A DNA stretch of 64,000 nt from Tribonema minus (Eukaryota > Sar > Xanthophyceae > Tribonematales > Tribonemataceae). Location: positions 186,001 to 250,000 of the forward strand of contig JAFCMP010000157.1 of the NCBI GenBank assembly GCA_017506865.1. The letters run 5' to 3'. Made by a program: the position numbers and the translations under genes. Under the pieces are notes generated by a model. The model was not told the DNA's origin, did no database searches, and saw nothing but the letters and a program-made list of their open reading frames with translations. Shown piece by piece: positions 1-10,223 of the stretch (the first letter of the stretch is position 1; each line of letters opens with the position of its first letter).

Positions 1-1
1 C

Positions 2-451
2 GACGATGGTGAATGGGAAGAGCTCAACGCAACTGAGGTCAAGGCTGCCATTGCCCAGGCTGAAGCAGTGAAGAGCAAAGCCCAGAGATGCGGCATCACC
101 GCCAGCAAGCCGCAGATCACTCTTGTCACCAGCCCTCTGCTACCTCGCAACTTCGGTGCAGACAACGTCGGTGATGTGATCCGGTACTACAGCAGCTGCA
201 CTGGTTGGTCTCGCGGCCGCCTTGTAGCGTACCACCCTCGCCATTCACGGCACACCTTCGATGTGCTGTTCACAGGCGAAGCACGGCCACGGCGCCTGCG
301 CTTGCGTGAGGGGTACTACAAAGTCAACGAGCAAGACGCCAACGCTCCGCTGACGGATCCCCCCCATAGCACTTGGAATCTCATTGTCGACCAAGCCGAC
401 ACACCCGTGTCCATTGAGAGTTCCTTGGCTTACATCCGTGCTGTGCTTTAG
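2..451 (+). CDS. C-terminal end of an LTR retrotransposon polyprotein (partial)
   Basis: An open frame enters from the left edge and ends at a TAG, giving the last 149 residues of a longer protein. The piece begins acidic (DDGEWEELNATEV) and then carries a small Tudor/chromo-like stretch with the pattern VGDVIRYYSSCTGWSRGRL followed by YHPRHSRHTF and a final YYKV. Such small barrel-like domains are common at the C-terminus of integrase-containing polyproteins of algal LTR retrotransposons. The assignment rests mainly on context: a purine tract and an LTR-like block follow within 200 bp. The catalytic domains lie outside the window, so Ty1/copia and Ty3/gypsy cannot be told apart. A host chromatin-reader gene end is a less likely alternative. 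Confidence 0.5.
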   Translation, partial: DDGEWEELNATEVKAAIAQAEAVKSKAQRCGITASKPQITLVTSPLLPRNFGADNVGDVIRYYSSCTGWSRGRLVAYHPRHSRHTFDVLFTGEARPRRLRLREGYYKVNEQDANAPLTDPPHSTWNLIVDQADTPVSIESSLAYIRAVL

Positions 452-612
452 CCGCCCCCGGATTCACCCTGTGGGGCTCGCCATCCCTCCTACCGCTCTA
501 CTTGACACCAGCCGCTCATGTGTCAGCATAGAGTCTTAGCGTGCGAGTCCTGTGGGCCCAATGTGCCTCTGTTTGCAGCGCTGATCCCTGAGACCGCCGT
601 CGAGGACGACGA

Positions 613-632
613 CGAATCGAAGAAGGGGGAGC
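613..632 (+). other. Polypurine tract of LTR retrotransposon
   Basis: A purine-rich run (GAAGAAGGGGGAGC) ends directly against a TGTTACGG sequence. This is the expected place and form of the plus-strand primer of an LTR retrotransposon, just before the 3' LTR. Confidence 0.5.
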
Positions 633-884
633 TGTTACGGATTGTACATTGTGGTATCCGTGTCTGATGATGCCATTATTAGGGCATACCCCTGGTATGT
701 CGGGTGATGATGCAGGGTTTCATACATGTTACTCCTGAGTCAGATCCCCTGGATTGTGCCGAGGATCCAATTGCAACTTGCCAAAAAGGCAGCTGCACAC
801 TCACTTCTTTCTCTACCTCCGGTCTCGGCACAAGACAGCTATAGCTGAGGACACCCCCACCTCCACAGGTCTCCACCGACAACA
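633..884 (+). mobile_element. 3' LTR of a retrotransposon
   Basis: The block starts TGTTACGG and ends GACAACA, so it has short TG...CA inverted ends (TGTT / AACA). It lies directly after a polypurine tract and 180 bp after the polyprotein stop. Its length of about 252 bp is usual for a compact LTR. The 5' LTR and body lie outside the window, so the ends are inferred from the termini alone. Confidence 0.45.
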
Positions 885-1153
885 AGGTAAGTTAGCATGC
901 TGTAGCACACCGCTGAGCTCTCATAAAACACGAGCACTAAACTGTCATGGCCATACACACAGGCCACCTGCAGCACATGGCGTACTTAGTGAGTAAACGT
1001 TAGTGCGTCACTCAGATGCCCTGAGGGACAGTCCGGGCGCTTCAGTGCAGGACATGCAAATAATGACACCGAGAGTGGCACACACGGTGCCCAGTCCTGA
1101 TCTTCAGTCGCCTTGAAGACTGACGCACGGCGAGTAAACATCCTCATTACCAG

Positions 1154-1396
1154 CTAAATGATAAAAGTTGGACGTGACAAACTCTCTTCTTGCGCTCCAG
1201 ACCCTTGATTCGCATAGCCACCGGCAAAGACATCATCGCTATGATTCAACAGCAGGGGATTCAAACCACGTTGCTGCATGCGCATACCTTCGTCCATTGT
1301 GTCTGCTTCACACACCATTTCATGAGTTTTATCGAAGCGTGGATTCAAAATGATTAATGGATCGTACGTGTTCTTGGTGCTAGTAGGCGTGGTCAT
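1154..1396 (-). CDS. Small hypothetical protein, 80 aa
   Basis: The ATG at 1396 opens an 80-residue frame beginning MTTPTSTKNTYDPLII and ending at TAG. Composition is balanced, without simple repeats, which is unlike the surrounding satellite DNA. A TATA-like run (catatatatt on the plus strand) lies about 50 bp upstream. No family is recognised. It could also be one exon of a longer gene whose other parts were replaced by the neighbouring retrotransposon and satellite. Confidence 0.35.
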   Translation of the reverse strand: MTTPTSTKNTYDPLIILNPRFDKTHEMVCEADTMDEGMRMQQRGLNPLLLNHSDDVFAGGYANQGSGAQEESLSRPTFII

Positions 1397-1443
1397 ATGT
1401 CTTGCACGCGTTTGAGTGTCATGCCGCACCTCGACACGGCGTT

Positions 1444-1454
1444 CATATATATTT
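1444..1454 (-). promoter_or_regulatory. TATA-like box upstream of the small minus-strand gene
   Basis: The sequence reads AAATATATATG on the minus strand, about 50 bp before the ATG at 1396. The spacing fits a core promoter, but the call is by position and composition only. Confidence 0.25.
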
Positions 1455-1689
1455 GGTGCCTACTGCTTAGGAGTCTTGTCAATGAATATGGTCCTTGTAT
1501 TCATTCAGGGACTTGAACACAGTAATCATAATAAATCGTTCACATGTACCATGCCCTGCAGCTTGCACACGCAGCACAGGTGAGTTGGCCTATTGGCCTT
1601 CAATGTCCTACTGCAAGTGTGATCTACCTGCAACCTCCAGTGACACAGGCATCATTCTTTACAAATGCCCTAGGAAAACAGTGTTCTAC

Positions 1690-1970
1690 GATTCACCCCA
1701 GAGTACCGCCTAGGAAGGCCAGATTCTGAAAAAATACTTTTTACATTTGCCGCACTCAAACGGCGCTTGACGACGATACTGACACTATTTAAATTAGGCT
1801 AATTAATTAGATTAATTCATATTTATTCTGGAGCCAAACTCGTTCAGGTGACACCATGTCCTACTGTCCACTCTATATGACAAAACTGTTTTCGGAGGGA
1901 ACCATATCTGAGTTATGATATTCTGGTTAGTAGGAGATGGTGTGTATGTAGGTGCCAAAATGACACATTG
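1690..1970 (-). repeat. Modular satellite, conserved core unit (inverted copy 1)
   Basis: This is the reverse complement of the core found at 30.6, 31.2, 32.2, 32.8, 38.8 and 40.2 kb. Shared landmarks, read on the minus strand, are TCAGAATCTGGCCTTCCTAG, the AT-rich AATTAATTAG...TTTAAATAGTGTCAG stretch, and GACATGGTGTCACCTGAACG. The copy is diverged but collinear over about 270 bp. Confidence 0.75.
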
Positions 1971-2025
1971 ACCTTAACTTGTTACAGTGATGCAAACTTT
2001 GTAACTCAAACCTTGTAGCACTTTG

Positions 2026-2300
2026 AGACGAAAACTTTCTAACACCTTGAGACGCACATTTTTTAATACTTTGAGACGCAAAACACTTTGAGACGCGAAA
2101 CACTTTGAGACGCAAAACACTTTGAGACGCAAAACACTTTGAGACGCAAAACACTTTGAAACGCAAACTTTTGAACACTTTGAGACACAATCTTTTTACA
2201 CTTTGTGATGCTTTTTAACGCTTGAAATGCAACCTTCGTTAACACTTTGCAGACTTCAACTTGTAACACTTTGTAGCTCAGGCTTTAACACTTTGTAATG
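2026..2300 (-). repeat. Minisatellite cassette, 17-bp unit
   Basis: Tandem copies of about 17 bp (AACACTTTGAGACGCAA on the plus strand) run from 2065 to 2165 and degenerate on both sides. On the minus strand each unit contains CAAAGTGTT, the same nucleus seen in the arrays at 38-40 kb. The array sits between two satellite cores. Confidence 0.85.
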
Positions 2301-2313
2301 CAAACATGTGGGG

Positions 2314-2360
2314 GTCACCAAAGGTGATTTGGGTGTCATCGAAGTGTCGCCTTCGGCTAC
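2314..2360. repeat. Pair of short triloop palindromes
   Basis: TCACC-AAA-GGTGA (2314-2326) and GTCGCC-TTC-GGCTAC (2346-2360, one mismatch) can each fold back. The text between them resembles the hairpin cluster at 42.97-43.05 kb, so they appear to belong to one dispersed family. Confidence 0.55.
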
Positions 2361-2475
2361 GCAGCTTTTGGCTTAGGCCGCATGACACATGTCATGTCCT
2401 TGTGTTCTGGTGTGGTACACGCGATGCCAAACACCACTTTTTGAAACTTGTCATACCCCCAGTGATGTTGTTTTC

Positions 2476-2765
2476 TACAGTCCACCCCAGAGTACCGCCT
2501 AGGAAGGCCTGATTCTGAAAAAATACTTCTTACATCCGCCTCACACAAACGGCGCTTGACGACGATTCTGACACTATTTAAATTAGGCTAATTAAATAAT
2601 ATAATTGAAATTTATCCGCAAGCCAAACCCGTTCAGGTAACACCATGTCCTACCCGTCGATCTCTATGACAAAACAGTTTTGGAGGGATACAAATCCTGA
2701 GTGATGGTTTTCTGGATTGTAACATTGCTATGTATGTAGGTGCAGGAATGACACATTCACACTGC
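2476..2765 (-). repeat. Modular satellite, conserved core unit (inverted copy 2)
   Basis: This is a second minus-oriented core, collinear with copy 1 (CAGAGTACCGCCTAGGAAGG through the AT-rich block to the TTTTGGAGGGA region). Its spacing to copy 1 is about 790 bp, with the 17-bp cassette between. Confidence 0.75.
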
Positions 2766-3362
2766 ATCTTGCCACTTCGTACGAGACACCATCATGGGGG
2801 ACGTCGGCGACCTCCTAGCTGCCAAGGTACGCAGCATTCGCAGTCCTATGTTGAATCAAGCAATTCACGCTCGCTCGTAGAAGCCATCGACCCACTGTAA
2901 TGACGACTGCAACTTGGCGAGGAGATCGGCGCGCGCCAAGCATGTATCTCGGCGCGCAGGACGACGTGGCGAAGAGCATGTGTGATTCGCTTTGCAGCTG
3001 GCGCCTTGTGAATCAAGCCGTCCTATCAAGGCACACAAAAGAGCCTTTCTCAAGCGAACGACGATAAGCAGCGAGACCGAAAGGCCATTTTTTTTGCACA
3101 ACACGCAAAGAAGAATTGGCGGGTAACCAAGCATGTGCTCGGCGAAACTCGGCGCTTCAGTGGTTTTCATTCATGAGCTAGACATCAAGTGCCGAGCTGA
3201 CAAATGTCCTCCAGCCATGCGTGAGGACGTCCGTGCTTGTCCCTTCTTGCACTGCTACCGCATGCTTCCGCCCTCGCCTTCCCCCTCTCAACCCGCGAGC
3301 TGAGGTGTGAGGTGCTGCTGACAGGGGATTTTCAACCACGACACCAGGGCATGATCAAGTAT
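2766..3362. other. No gene recognised
   Basis: I see no convincing coding sequence here. The longest minus-strand frame (2865-3170) is Cys- and Arg-rich with no motif. Confidence 0.4.
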
Positions 3363-3464
3363 TTATGTGTGCGGCCGCCATAGTCCAGAGTGCAAGTACT
3401 GCATCAAGTGCTATGTGTGCGGCCGCCATGGGCCAGAGTGCGAGTACTGCACCTGCAGTCTGTA
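3363..3464 (+). repeat. 51-bp direct duplication
   Basis: The sequence TATGTGTGCGGCCGCCAT followed by CCAGAGTGC and AGTACTGCA occurs twice in tandem with a period of 51 bp and a few substitutions. Confidence 0.8.
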
Positions 3465-4061
3465 TATAATGTCAAAGTCAGCGACGTGCCTCAGTTTTCA
3501 GATCGTCAGCTGCGTCGGTGCCACTGGCGGTGCTGGCCCCTTCATTTTTATGTCATCAGCAGCCTCATTGTACCGGTGCCATTGTCAAGGAAACCAACCG
3601 CACCGTACGAAGGACAGGCGTATATCATGCGAGGCTTGCGCTGCAGGTTGCACATGCATTCCCCAGCCCAATTATTGGCAAAGGACCGCCGATTTTCACC
3701 CCTGCGACGGCGCGCTTTCCCATGCTCCGGCGTGCGCAGCCTATCGCCAATCCGCGACGACTCTGGCGATCATGAGCAGAGTGCATCTGCCGAATTCGTC
3801 CATCTCATGCGACTGCCATGCGGCGGAACCTACACAGCGATGTACTCATTCACCACCGACGGCAAAATGAACGAAGCTCTACAGCATCACGGTGGACAGT
3901 TCGTACATGGAAGAGGAGTTTGGAGCTGCAGGTACTGCAGCACAGAGGCAATACATAACAAAGTGCATAACGCTGATCAGGGCAGACCTGACTTTCGCCA
4001 AATTCAGAGATTACCACCTGTGCAGGCCATTTTTGTCGAAACAAATGGCAACATTCCATAA
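3390..4061 (+). CDS. Hypothetical open frame, 223 aa, doubtful
   Basis: A plus-strand frame of 223 codons starts inside the 51-bp duplication. Its C-terminal half (around MRLPCGGTYTAMYSFTTDG) has fairly ordinary composition. The N-terminal third is rich in Cys, His and Arg, as expected for chance reading of GC-rich DNA. I recognise no domain. It may contain one real exon or none. Confidence 0.15.
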   Translation: MQVLHQVLCVRPPWARVRVLHLQSVYNVKVSDVPQFSDRQLRRCHWRCWPLHFYVISSLIVPVPLSRKPTAPYEGQAYIMRGLRCRLHMHSPAQLLAKDRRFSPLRRRAFPCSGVRSLSPIRDDSGDHEQSASAEFVHLMRLPCGGTYTAMYSFTTDGKMNEALQHHGGQFVHGRGVWSCRYCSTEAIHNKVHNADQGRPDFRQIQRLPPVQAIFVETNGNIP

Positions 4062-4621
4062 CAGCAGGCAACTCAGGGTCTGAAAGCACGCATGAAAGAA
4101 GCAGTGGCAAGTATCACCATGCTTCATGTTGATGCATGATGTTGATGCATGTATTTTGAGTGCGGTGAACAAGAACTCTGGTATCTGTGCATCCCTCACC
4201 ACTGATGGCCCCTGACATGTACTGTGTACAACGCTCTAACATCTGCTGGTGCAGTCACATGGACTGGCAAACCACATGCTCTACAGGGGATCACCTCGTG
4301 AAGTGACATGGTCATCTCTACTACACCATAGGAGCCGTGCTGGGTCTACTTTACACTTGTCGGGAGCTCTGCATACGCGACTATCATGCACCCACATCAG
4401 ATGAAAATGGTACAAAAAGGAACCCCTCAAAATGCCCAGCTTGCCCTTCTCAGCGTCAATAAACAGACCGCTGAGAGCATGTCTCGTGGGCTGACGCTGC
4501 GCCAGCGTTGCACTCATTTGGCAGCAACTACATCACGTCTTTGCAATCAACCACTGCTGAGCCTGATGGCAGCAAAAGCGCCGTTCCCCAGCAGCATGGA
4601 TGAAAGCACGCCACTGGCAGG
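4062..4621. other. No gene recognised
   Basis: No coding sequence is supported here. A 9-bp duplication (GATGTTGATGCATG region near 4125-4150) is the only repeat noticed. Confidence 0.35.
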
Positions 4622-5593
4622 TCAAATCCTGAGCCGTTTGAACAAATGCGGATAGAACAGCTCTGCCCCCGCCTGCTGAGCATGGGCTTCGAGCACATGG
4701 ACATTGTGGCGAGTCGTGGCTGTCGCTGGATGCTCTGGACCCAGCGCCGCCTCCTGAATGACCAGCGCACGGCTGAAAAGCGAGCTCGCCTCTGGGATCT
4801 TGCGCTGAATGAGCAGGAGCCTGGCAAGGCTAGCAAGCACAGTTGCCGTGGATATGTGGTCTGGGCCAAGCACCGCCTCCTCAATGGCAAGCGACCGCCT
4901 ATACAGCGGCTCCGCCTCCGCGAGCCTGCCCTGAGCTTGAACAACATCGGCATACCTGTGAAGTGTTGTTGCAGTAGACGCATGCCATGCACCCAACAAA
5001 GACTCATCCAGGGCCAGCGCCCTGTGGTATACCCCCTCAGCCTCAGAAAGCTTGCCCTGTGCTGTAAGCACTTCGGCGAGGTTGTTGAGGGTTGTCGCGG
5101 TCCAAGGAAGTGGTGGACCCAACGCCGCCTGCTCGATGGATAGCGAGCGCACGTAAACCTGCTCGGCTTGCAATAGCTTGCCACAGGCTTTGAGAAGTTC
5201 GGCGAATCTGTGGAGCGTGGTCACCATCGGCAAACTTGTATGGCCGAGCGCCGAATGTTCCAACGCAAGTGAGCGCCGGTACAGCGGCTCAGCCTCCGCC
5301 AGCTTGCCCTGAACATGGAGGTGGGTGGCGAGGCGAGCAACGACAGTTGCTGTGTGTGCATCTGCGCCTAGCGCCGTCTCCACAATGGCAAGCTCGCGCC
5401 GAAACAGCAGCTCCGCCTCTGCCTGCTTGTCCTGAGCTACGAGAATCTCGGCGAGGCTGTCGAGCGCAGTTGCTGTTGCAGGGTGGTTGAGACCCTGCGT
5501 AGACTCCGTAATCATGACTACTCGCCGGTACAGCAGTTCCGCCTCCACTAGTTTGCCCTGCTGGTGAAGAAAGTCGCCGAGGGTGGCCAGCAT
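4622..5593 (-). CDS. Tetratricopeptide-repeat array protein (kinesin-light-chain-like TPRs)
   Basis: The frame encodes about seven TPR units of 42 residues each. Each carries the pattern LA..L..QGKLAEAEPLYRR with AL.IEEAALGPEHP linkers, the form found in kinesin light chain and in NLR-type TPR sensors. TPRs are protein-interaction scaffolds. The frame stays open upstream of 5593 for about 70 bp and contains another partial repeat, so the ATG at 5593 is probably internal and the array is one exon of a longer protein. It ends FKRLRI at a stop at 4622. A frameshifted sister array lies at 10.2-11.0 kb next to NB-ARC and TIR exons on the same strand. This array is therefore likely the C-terminal sensor part of a second, otherwise lost TIR-NB-ARC-TPR gene, or a duplicated exon of the same gene. 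Confidence 0.75.
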   Translation of the reverse strand: MLATLGDFLHQQGKLVEAELLYRRVVMITESTQGLNHPATATALDSLAEILVAQDKQAEAELLFRRELAIVETALGADAHTATVVARLATHLHVQGKLAEAEPLYRRSLALEHSALGHTSLPMVTTLHRFAELLKACGKLLQAEQVYVRSLSIEQAALGPPLPWTATTLNNLAEVLTAQGKLSEAEGVYHRALALDESLLGAWHASTATTLHRYADVVQAQGRLAEAEPLYRRSLAIEEAVLGPDHISTATVLASLARLLLIQRKIPEASSLFSRALVIQEAALGPEHPATATTRHNVHVLEAHAQQAGAELFYPHLFKRLRI

Positions 5594-5669
5594 TGGCGCC
5601 GTTGACGGGTTCTCTGCGCCGAGAGCCTGTGCCTTGGTGGGCGAAATGTCCAGCGAACCTGCTTGCCTT

Positions 5670-8502
5670 CCGGCCGCCTTTACAACACTCTGCGGTAGAG
5701 AGCAAGTGCAAGGCAGGTCATAAGCTTCCGCCCAACGCTATGCAAATCGCCGACGGCTACAGCACAAGATGAAAATCGTCGGTGATGGCCAGCACGTCAC
5801 CATGACGCAAAAAAGCGCTGTGAGCCGGTAATGTACGCCGAGAGTGCCTGCCTCGTGAGGCTCGTCAACACACACCCCTGCATGCGCATGGAGCTGTGTT
5901 GACAGCTTGCTGCAGTGGAAAACAAGCTGAAGTGGAGAGCATTTCAAGCTGCGTTGACGACACCCGGCGATGGACTATGATGTGCGCAATTGGAGCAGTG
6001 AATGGATGCCTGCATCGAACGCCCGCATCATCAAGATTATATTCAGCGCACCGATACTCAGGGGCACTACAGATGGAAATGGTTGCTGCGAAAACCAGCA
6101 TCGGCGCCGTGGCTCAACTGTGGACCAGTGTCACGAGAGGAGACTAAATCCCTGTGGCTTGAAAATTCGGACAGGCAAGCCTTTTGACATTTGAGTCGCG
6201 TTGACGACTCCCTGCAGCTGAGCGAGTAGGAAGTGTGCTGTGTGCAACAAGTACCGGAAAAAATTGCTACCATTGAGCCCTCGTAAGATGCAAAATGAGG
6301 ATGTCCTGCACAGGGAGACATTCGCCAAGATGGCCAGCATCAGCCAGCTTCCTGCACATGTGGCATCTGCCTCAATGGCTGTATACCTGGGCAAGTATTT
6401 TTGTGGTTCCCGGAGCCGCCTTGGGCAGATAGTTGTGGTGAAGGACACGGGAACGAGGATAACATGCTGAACACGACTGTAATATGGGATGCACACGTCT
6501 TGTGGAACAGTCGCAAAAGAGACAGGTGTCATGCAACAAAATCTGGAGGCCCTGCAGATACATACGATCGCCGAGGATGACCAGCACCAGAACCATGAAA
6601 CGGCTTTCTGTTCTGAGAGAACTGCCAAGATGGCTCAATCATCTCCTAGTCCTGCTTGCGTACCAGCTGCCTTTACAATCTCTCGGCGTACAAACAACGA
6701 GAAGCTTGTTGTGCGCGAATGCGTGTGCGCAACAGTGACCTTTTTCCCTGCTGACTGGTGTGTGCAATGGGCACATGCTGAACACTGCCAGAAGAGCACA
6801 TACGCAAGTGCGGCAACCATTGAGGGCCAATGCTCACCGGAGGCTTCTTTCGCAGCATCCGCAGCAAGCCTATGAGCTGCTCCAACACCAAGGTGTCACA
6901 GCCGCAGCAATCCGCCAGCAGCTGGGAATCGCTGTCCTCAATCGTGAGGGTGCTGCGAGTGCGGTTTTGAGCACGAACACCTCCACGTGGCTCCATCTCC
7001 AGTTTGGTGTGTCGGTACCTCGTGTTCGACATGCAGGATGCTGCTGCCGTCGCAATCGGTGAGCTGCCGACACCAGCCGCGATGACAATTGGCTGCAATC
7101 AGACGTGACATGATGGGTTTCAAATCAGTCATGAGCGGCCGGTACGTAAAGCTGCCACATCCATATGACATGGAGAAACACCTTTCTCAAAGGCAGGCTG
7201 TCAACTGGTGGCCACAGCGGCCATCCTCACCAACTGAGCACCCAATTGGGACAGCAGTTGCTGCTGCGCTCTGCGTGATACAATTGCTGTTTCTTTGCAA
7301 GCGGCGCCTCACCAGCTTTTGAAAAGGCGAGTCAAAAAACAACTGCAGATGGCAATGACTCTTGCTGACAAAGAAGCACATGTGCATCGCTGCTCACCAG
7401 CCAACGGAAACTGCAGCTTTCACGAAGTGCGCTCACGGTAAGCGCCTGTTCCTGCGGGTACTGCAAGGTGCAGCAAGTGTGCTCCACTCAGCTGCGCTTG
7501 CCAGCTCCGCTGCGCATATCGCCTGTTGGCTGCTGATGTCGCTGCTGCTGTTGTTTGGTGTCGCTTGCTGCTGCTGGTATCGGTGCTAGTGTCGATTTTG
7601 CTCCCGCTACTGCTGCTGCTGTTCTACGCTGCGTGCTGCAGCCTGCTGCTGCTGTTCCACGCTGCGTGCTGCGTGGGTACTGCTCCCTGCTGAAGGTAAC
7701 TATCTGGGCTGCAGCTGCAAACAAACTCTACATGCTGCTACTGTGGTGGCGCTCACCGTGTAGTGCCCAGATCGAACATAGCCTGCTTGACAAGTTACCA
7801 CGTGTTCCATTTTTTAAAATCACAGAACACAGGCCTCCGAAAGGTCGCCCCACCAATTGCTGTTGCCCCAAGCACCAATGATTCGAGATGATGCAGGTAA
7901 ACCATAACTGCCTCTTGACGCTGTAAGATATGCTCTCCAGTGTGGCATCAATTGCAAAAGGGCAGTGCGATTTGCAGATTCGCTCAGCGTTTCGTAATCA
8001 GCACAGCCTGGCGGTCAGCAATGCGTGCGAGGGCGAGCGGGGTGCCACAGTCGCTGCGGTGCCAGCAGCGCTGGCCGCTGTTGCCGTAGGTGTGACTGTA
8101 TTGTCTGGCGGTGCAACATCTCTCGTCTCAACAATCATCGATTGGGTGAGGTGCACAGTATCGATTCAAACAGCCGGAGCATCGAAGGTTTCAACATAGC
8201 CACTCCCCCCCCCCCCGCCCCTGCTGTGGCTCACCATTGCTGCTGTGCGTTCTGCCAAGTCACGACAGCCTCTAGAAGCGCTTGCACACGAACTGTCATC
8301 GACAGTGTTTTGGTCCGAGAGCGGCGCAGGCACACTGTTGACCGCTGCGCAAAGCGCGCCTCGGCGACAGCATCGACTCGGCGGGCCGCTCTCCGCGAGA
8401 TGTGTTCACGGCGATAATACAGCTCGCCGATCATGCTGTTCTTTTCAGACGTGCATCGACACTACCGTGAATCTTCTTCTTCGAGAGCAAAACATGAAAT
8501 TT
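5670..8502. other. Long stretch without a supported gene
   Basis: Both strands carry only short frames of unremarkable or biased composition. A CTG/CTGCTG-rich patch at 7,540-7,680 gives Ala/Leu/Cys-rich readings in all frames, and a run of C lies at 8,207-8,219. The stretch could be intron or intergenic DNA of the NLR-like locus. Confidence 0.4.
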
Positions 8503-8638
8503 CATCAAACCCAGAGAGAGAAGTCGGCAGTACACAGTTCGGCGCCTGTCGCCGGAGTGTGCGGTGGTTTTATCAAAGCCAGAGAGAGAAGTCGGCAGTT
8601 CACAGTTCGGCGCCTGTCGCCGGAGTGTGCGGTTGTTG
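8503..8638 (+). repeat. 68-bp tandem duplication
   Basis: Two adjacent copies share AGAGAGAGAAGTCGGCAG, CACAGTTCGGCGCCTGTCG and CCGGAGTGTGCGGT with a period of 68 bp and few differences, so the duplication is recent. Confidence 0.85.
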
Positions 8639-8846
8639 CATCAGCGGAGCAGGCAATCAGAGCACACAAGAAAGCTTGTTGTTGAGTATACATGCGAGGT
8701 AGGCCTTGCGGTGTGTTCAAGTGAATGCAGTCACCGCCGTCAGCGTGATGCAGTTTTGGTGGCAAGAAGGTTGCAAACGATGACCAGTCTCAGGACCATC
8801 ACAGTGCTGTTGGTCCCCGTCGTGCCGTAGGCCTTGCGCGAGCTGG

Positions 8847-9023
8847 CGCGAAGCTGATGATAGCTTTGTTATCAACACGAAATGCAAACGTGATGTTCGT
8901 TGCCATGATCGTCGCCTTTCCCACACCCTCGTCAGCGCGCTCACCGAACATTTCAGTGACGACACTGCTTAGATACAAGTCGTCATGTCCGTGCCAGGCT
9001 CTATATGCCTCGCAACTGGTGTA
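8847..9023 (-). CDS. Possible exon, hypothetical
   Basis: On the minus strand an open stretch reads ...YLSSVVTEMFGERADEG followed by VGKATIMATNITFAFRVDNK. It has balanced composition and little of the Cys/Arg bias seen elsewhere here. An AG lies just upstream near 9023, as expected for a splice acceptor. No family is recognised and no partner exon was found. Confidence 0.25.
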
Positions 9024-9700
9024 ATCAACACTCAAGAGACTCTGAAGTTGTGCCCTCTCCAGCATGTGCGCCGTAAATCTGAGCGCCGCAGGCATCGGAC
9101 AAGTTCAAGCACAGAAAAACGAGATCCTGACACTAAGACGTGCTCTGCGGACACAGGAGCGGGGGGATTGGATTCCGAGTAGAGACCGAAAATGTGCGAT
9201 CCTGACAGTTCGACGCACTCGGCGCCAATACATGTACTTGACAGGAACGCACATGTCAGACGAGTGCTTGGAAGCCAATCAGATTGGACTCAGCGAGAAT
9301 AGAGCTTATTGCCTTCGCGCGCCATCTGTGGGTGCAATCAATGTCGCTGCGCAAGCACTGTGCGAATGCAAGGTTGGCACCAGCAACCCCAACAAGCACA
9401 ATATACCACTTGCGCTCACCAGAAACGCACGTTGCACATGACTGCCTGGAGGTCGAGCAGGTCCGACTCAGCGAGACCAGAGTCTGCCGCTCTTGTGCGC
9501 CGTTCCCGCCGGCAACATCAAATTCGGCGTGCAAGCAATGCACACAGACGTTGGCAACGAACGCCCTCAACATTACAAGACGCCACATTTGCCATGTCAT
9601 TGATGCCAAGAAGTCTGCATTGGTACAGCGCACATTGTGCGGCGTTGTCAACCTGCCTCCAACTATTATTGGCCTTTAAGATGTCCAACGAACATTCTGA

Positions 9701-9802
9701 AGCTAATGGTACAGCCACATGGACTTGCACACCAGCTACCTTTAAAGAAAAAGCTAATGGTATAGTCACATGGACTTGCACACCAGCTAACTCTACATTG
9801 CG
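9701..9802 (+). repeat. 51-bp tandem duplication
   Basis: AGCTAATGGTA-AG-CACATGG followed by ACTTGCACACCAGCTA occurs twice with a period of about 51 bp. A related fragment (CAGTCACATGGACTGGCA) is present at about 4253. Confidence 0.8.
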
Positions 9803-10223
9803 TTGCTGCCCCTGCTCCAAAAGAGCACTATGATCGAAGGATCACATTGCTGCCCCGACTGCTTCAATGGCGGCCTACGCGTCTCTCAATCAAGACTGCG
9901 CAACAATGTGGAAGCGACACAGGGAGCTCTGCATCCCACTCCCTTATAGGGATCAAATGAAGCTTGCGAAGCCGTGCAACCTGCAAATTGCTTGACTAAG
10001 CCGTCCAAATGTCAAGCAGACCACTGCGACCAGAGCTTGCGGAGTTGAAATGAATGACGAGCACCTCATGTCATCTGGTGCGAGCACACGCCGGCCCCAC
10101 CTAGATCCCTCGTGGCTGATGCCTTGAGGTTCATGAGAGCACACGGCGTGACTCACCATCATCGATTGATGAGACACTGCCATCAGCGTGCACGCCTAAG
10201 ACTTTGGAACACACACAGGTAAT
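9803..10223. other. No gene recognised
   Basis: Short frames only. This is the 3' flank of the TPR array on the minus strand. Confidence 0.35.

Noticed and set aside
1927..2269. Minus-strand frames with SKCFASQSVLRLKVF repeats
   Set aside because: They are readings of the 17-bp minisatellite; the period is not a multiple of three.
4646..5490. Plus-strand frames and alternative minus frames over the TPR array
   Set aside because: They are shadows of the regular 42-residue repeat; only one frame shows TPR motifs.
7488..7724. Leu/Cys/Ala-rich frames over the CTG-rich patch at 7.5-7.7 kb
   Set aside because: They are low-complexity readings in all frames without start context or domain.
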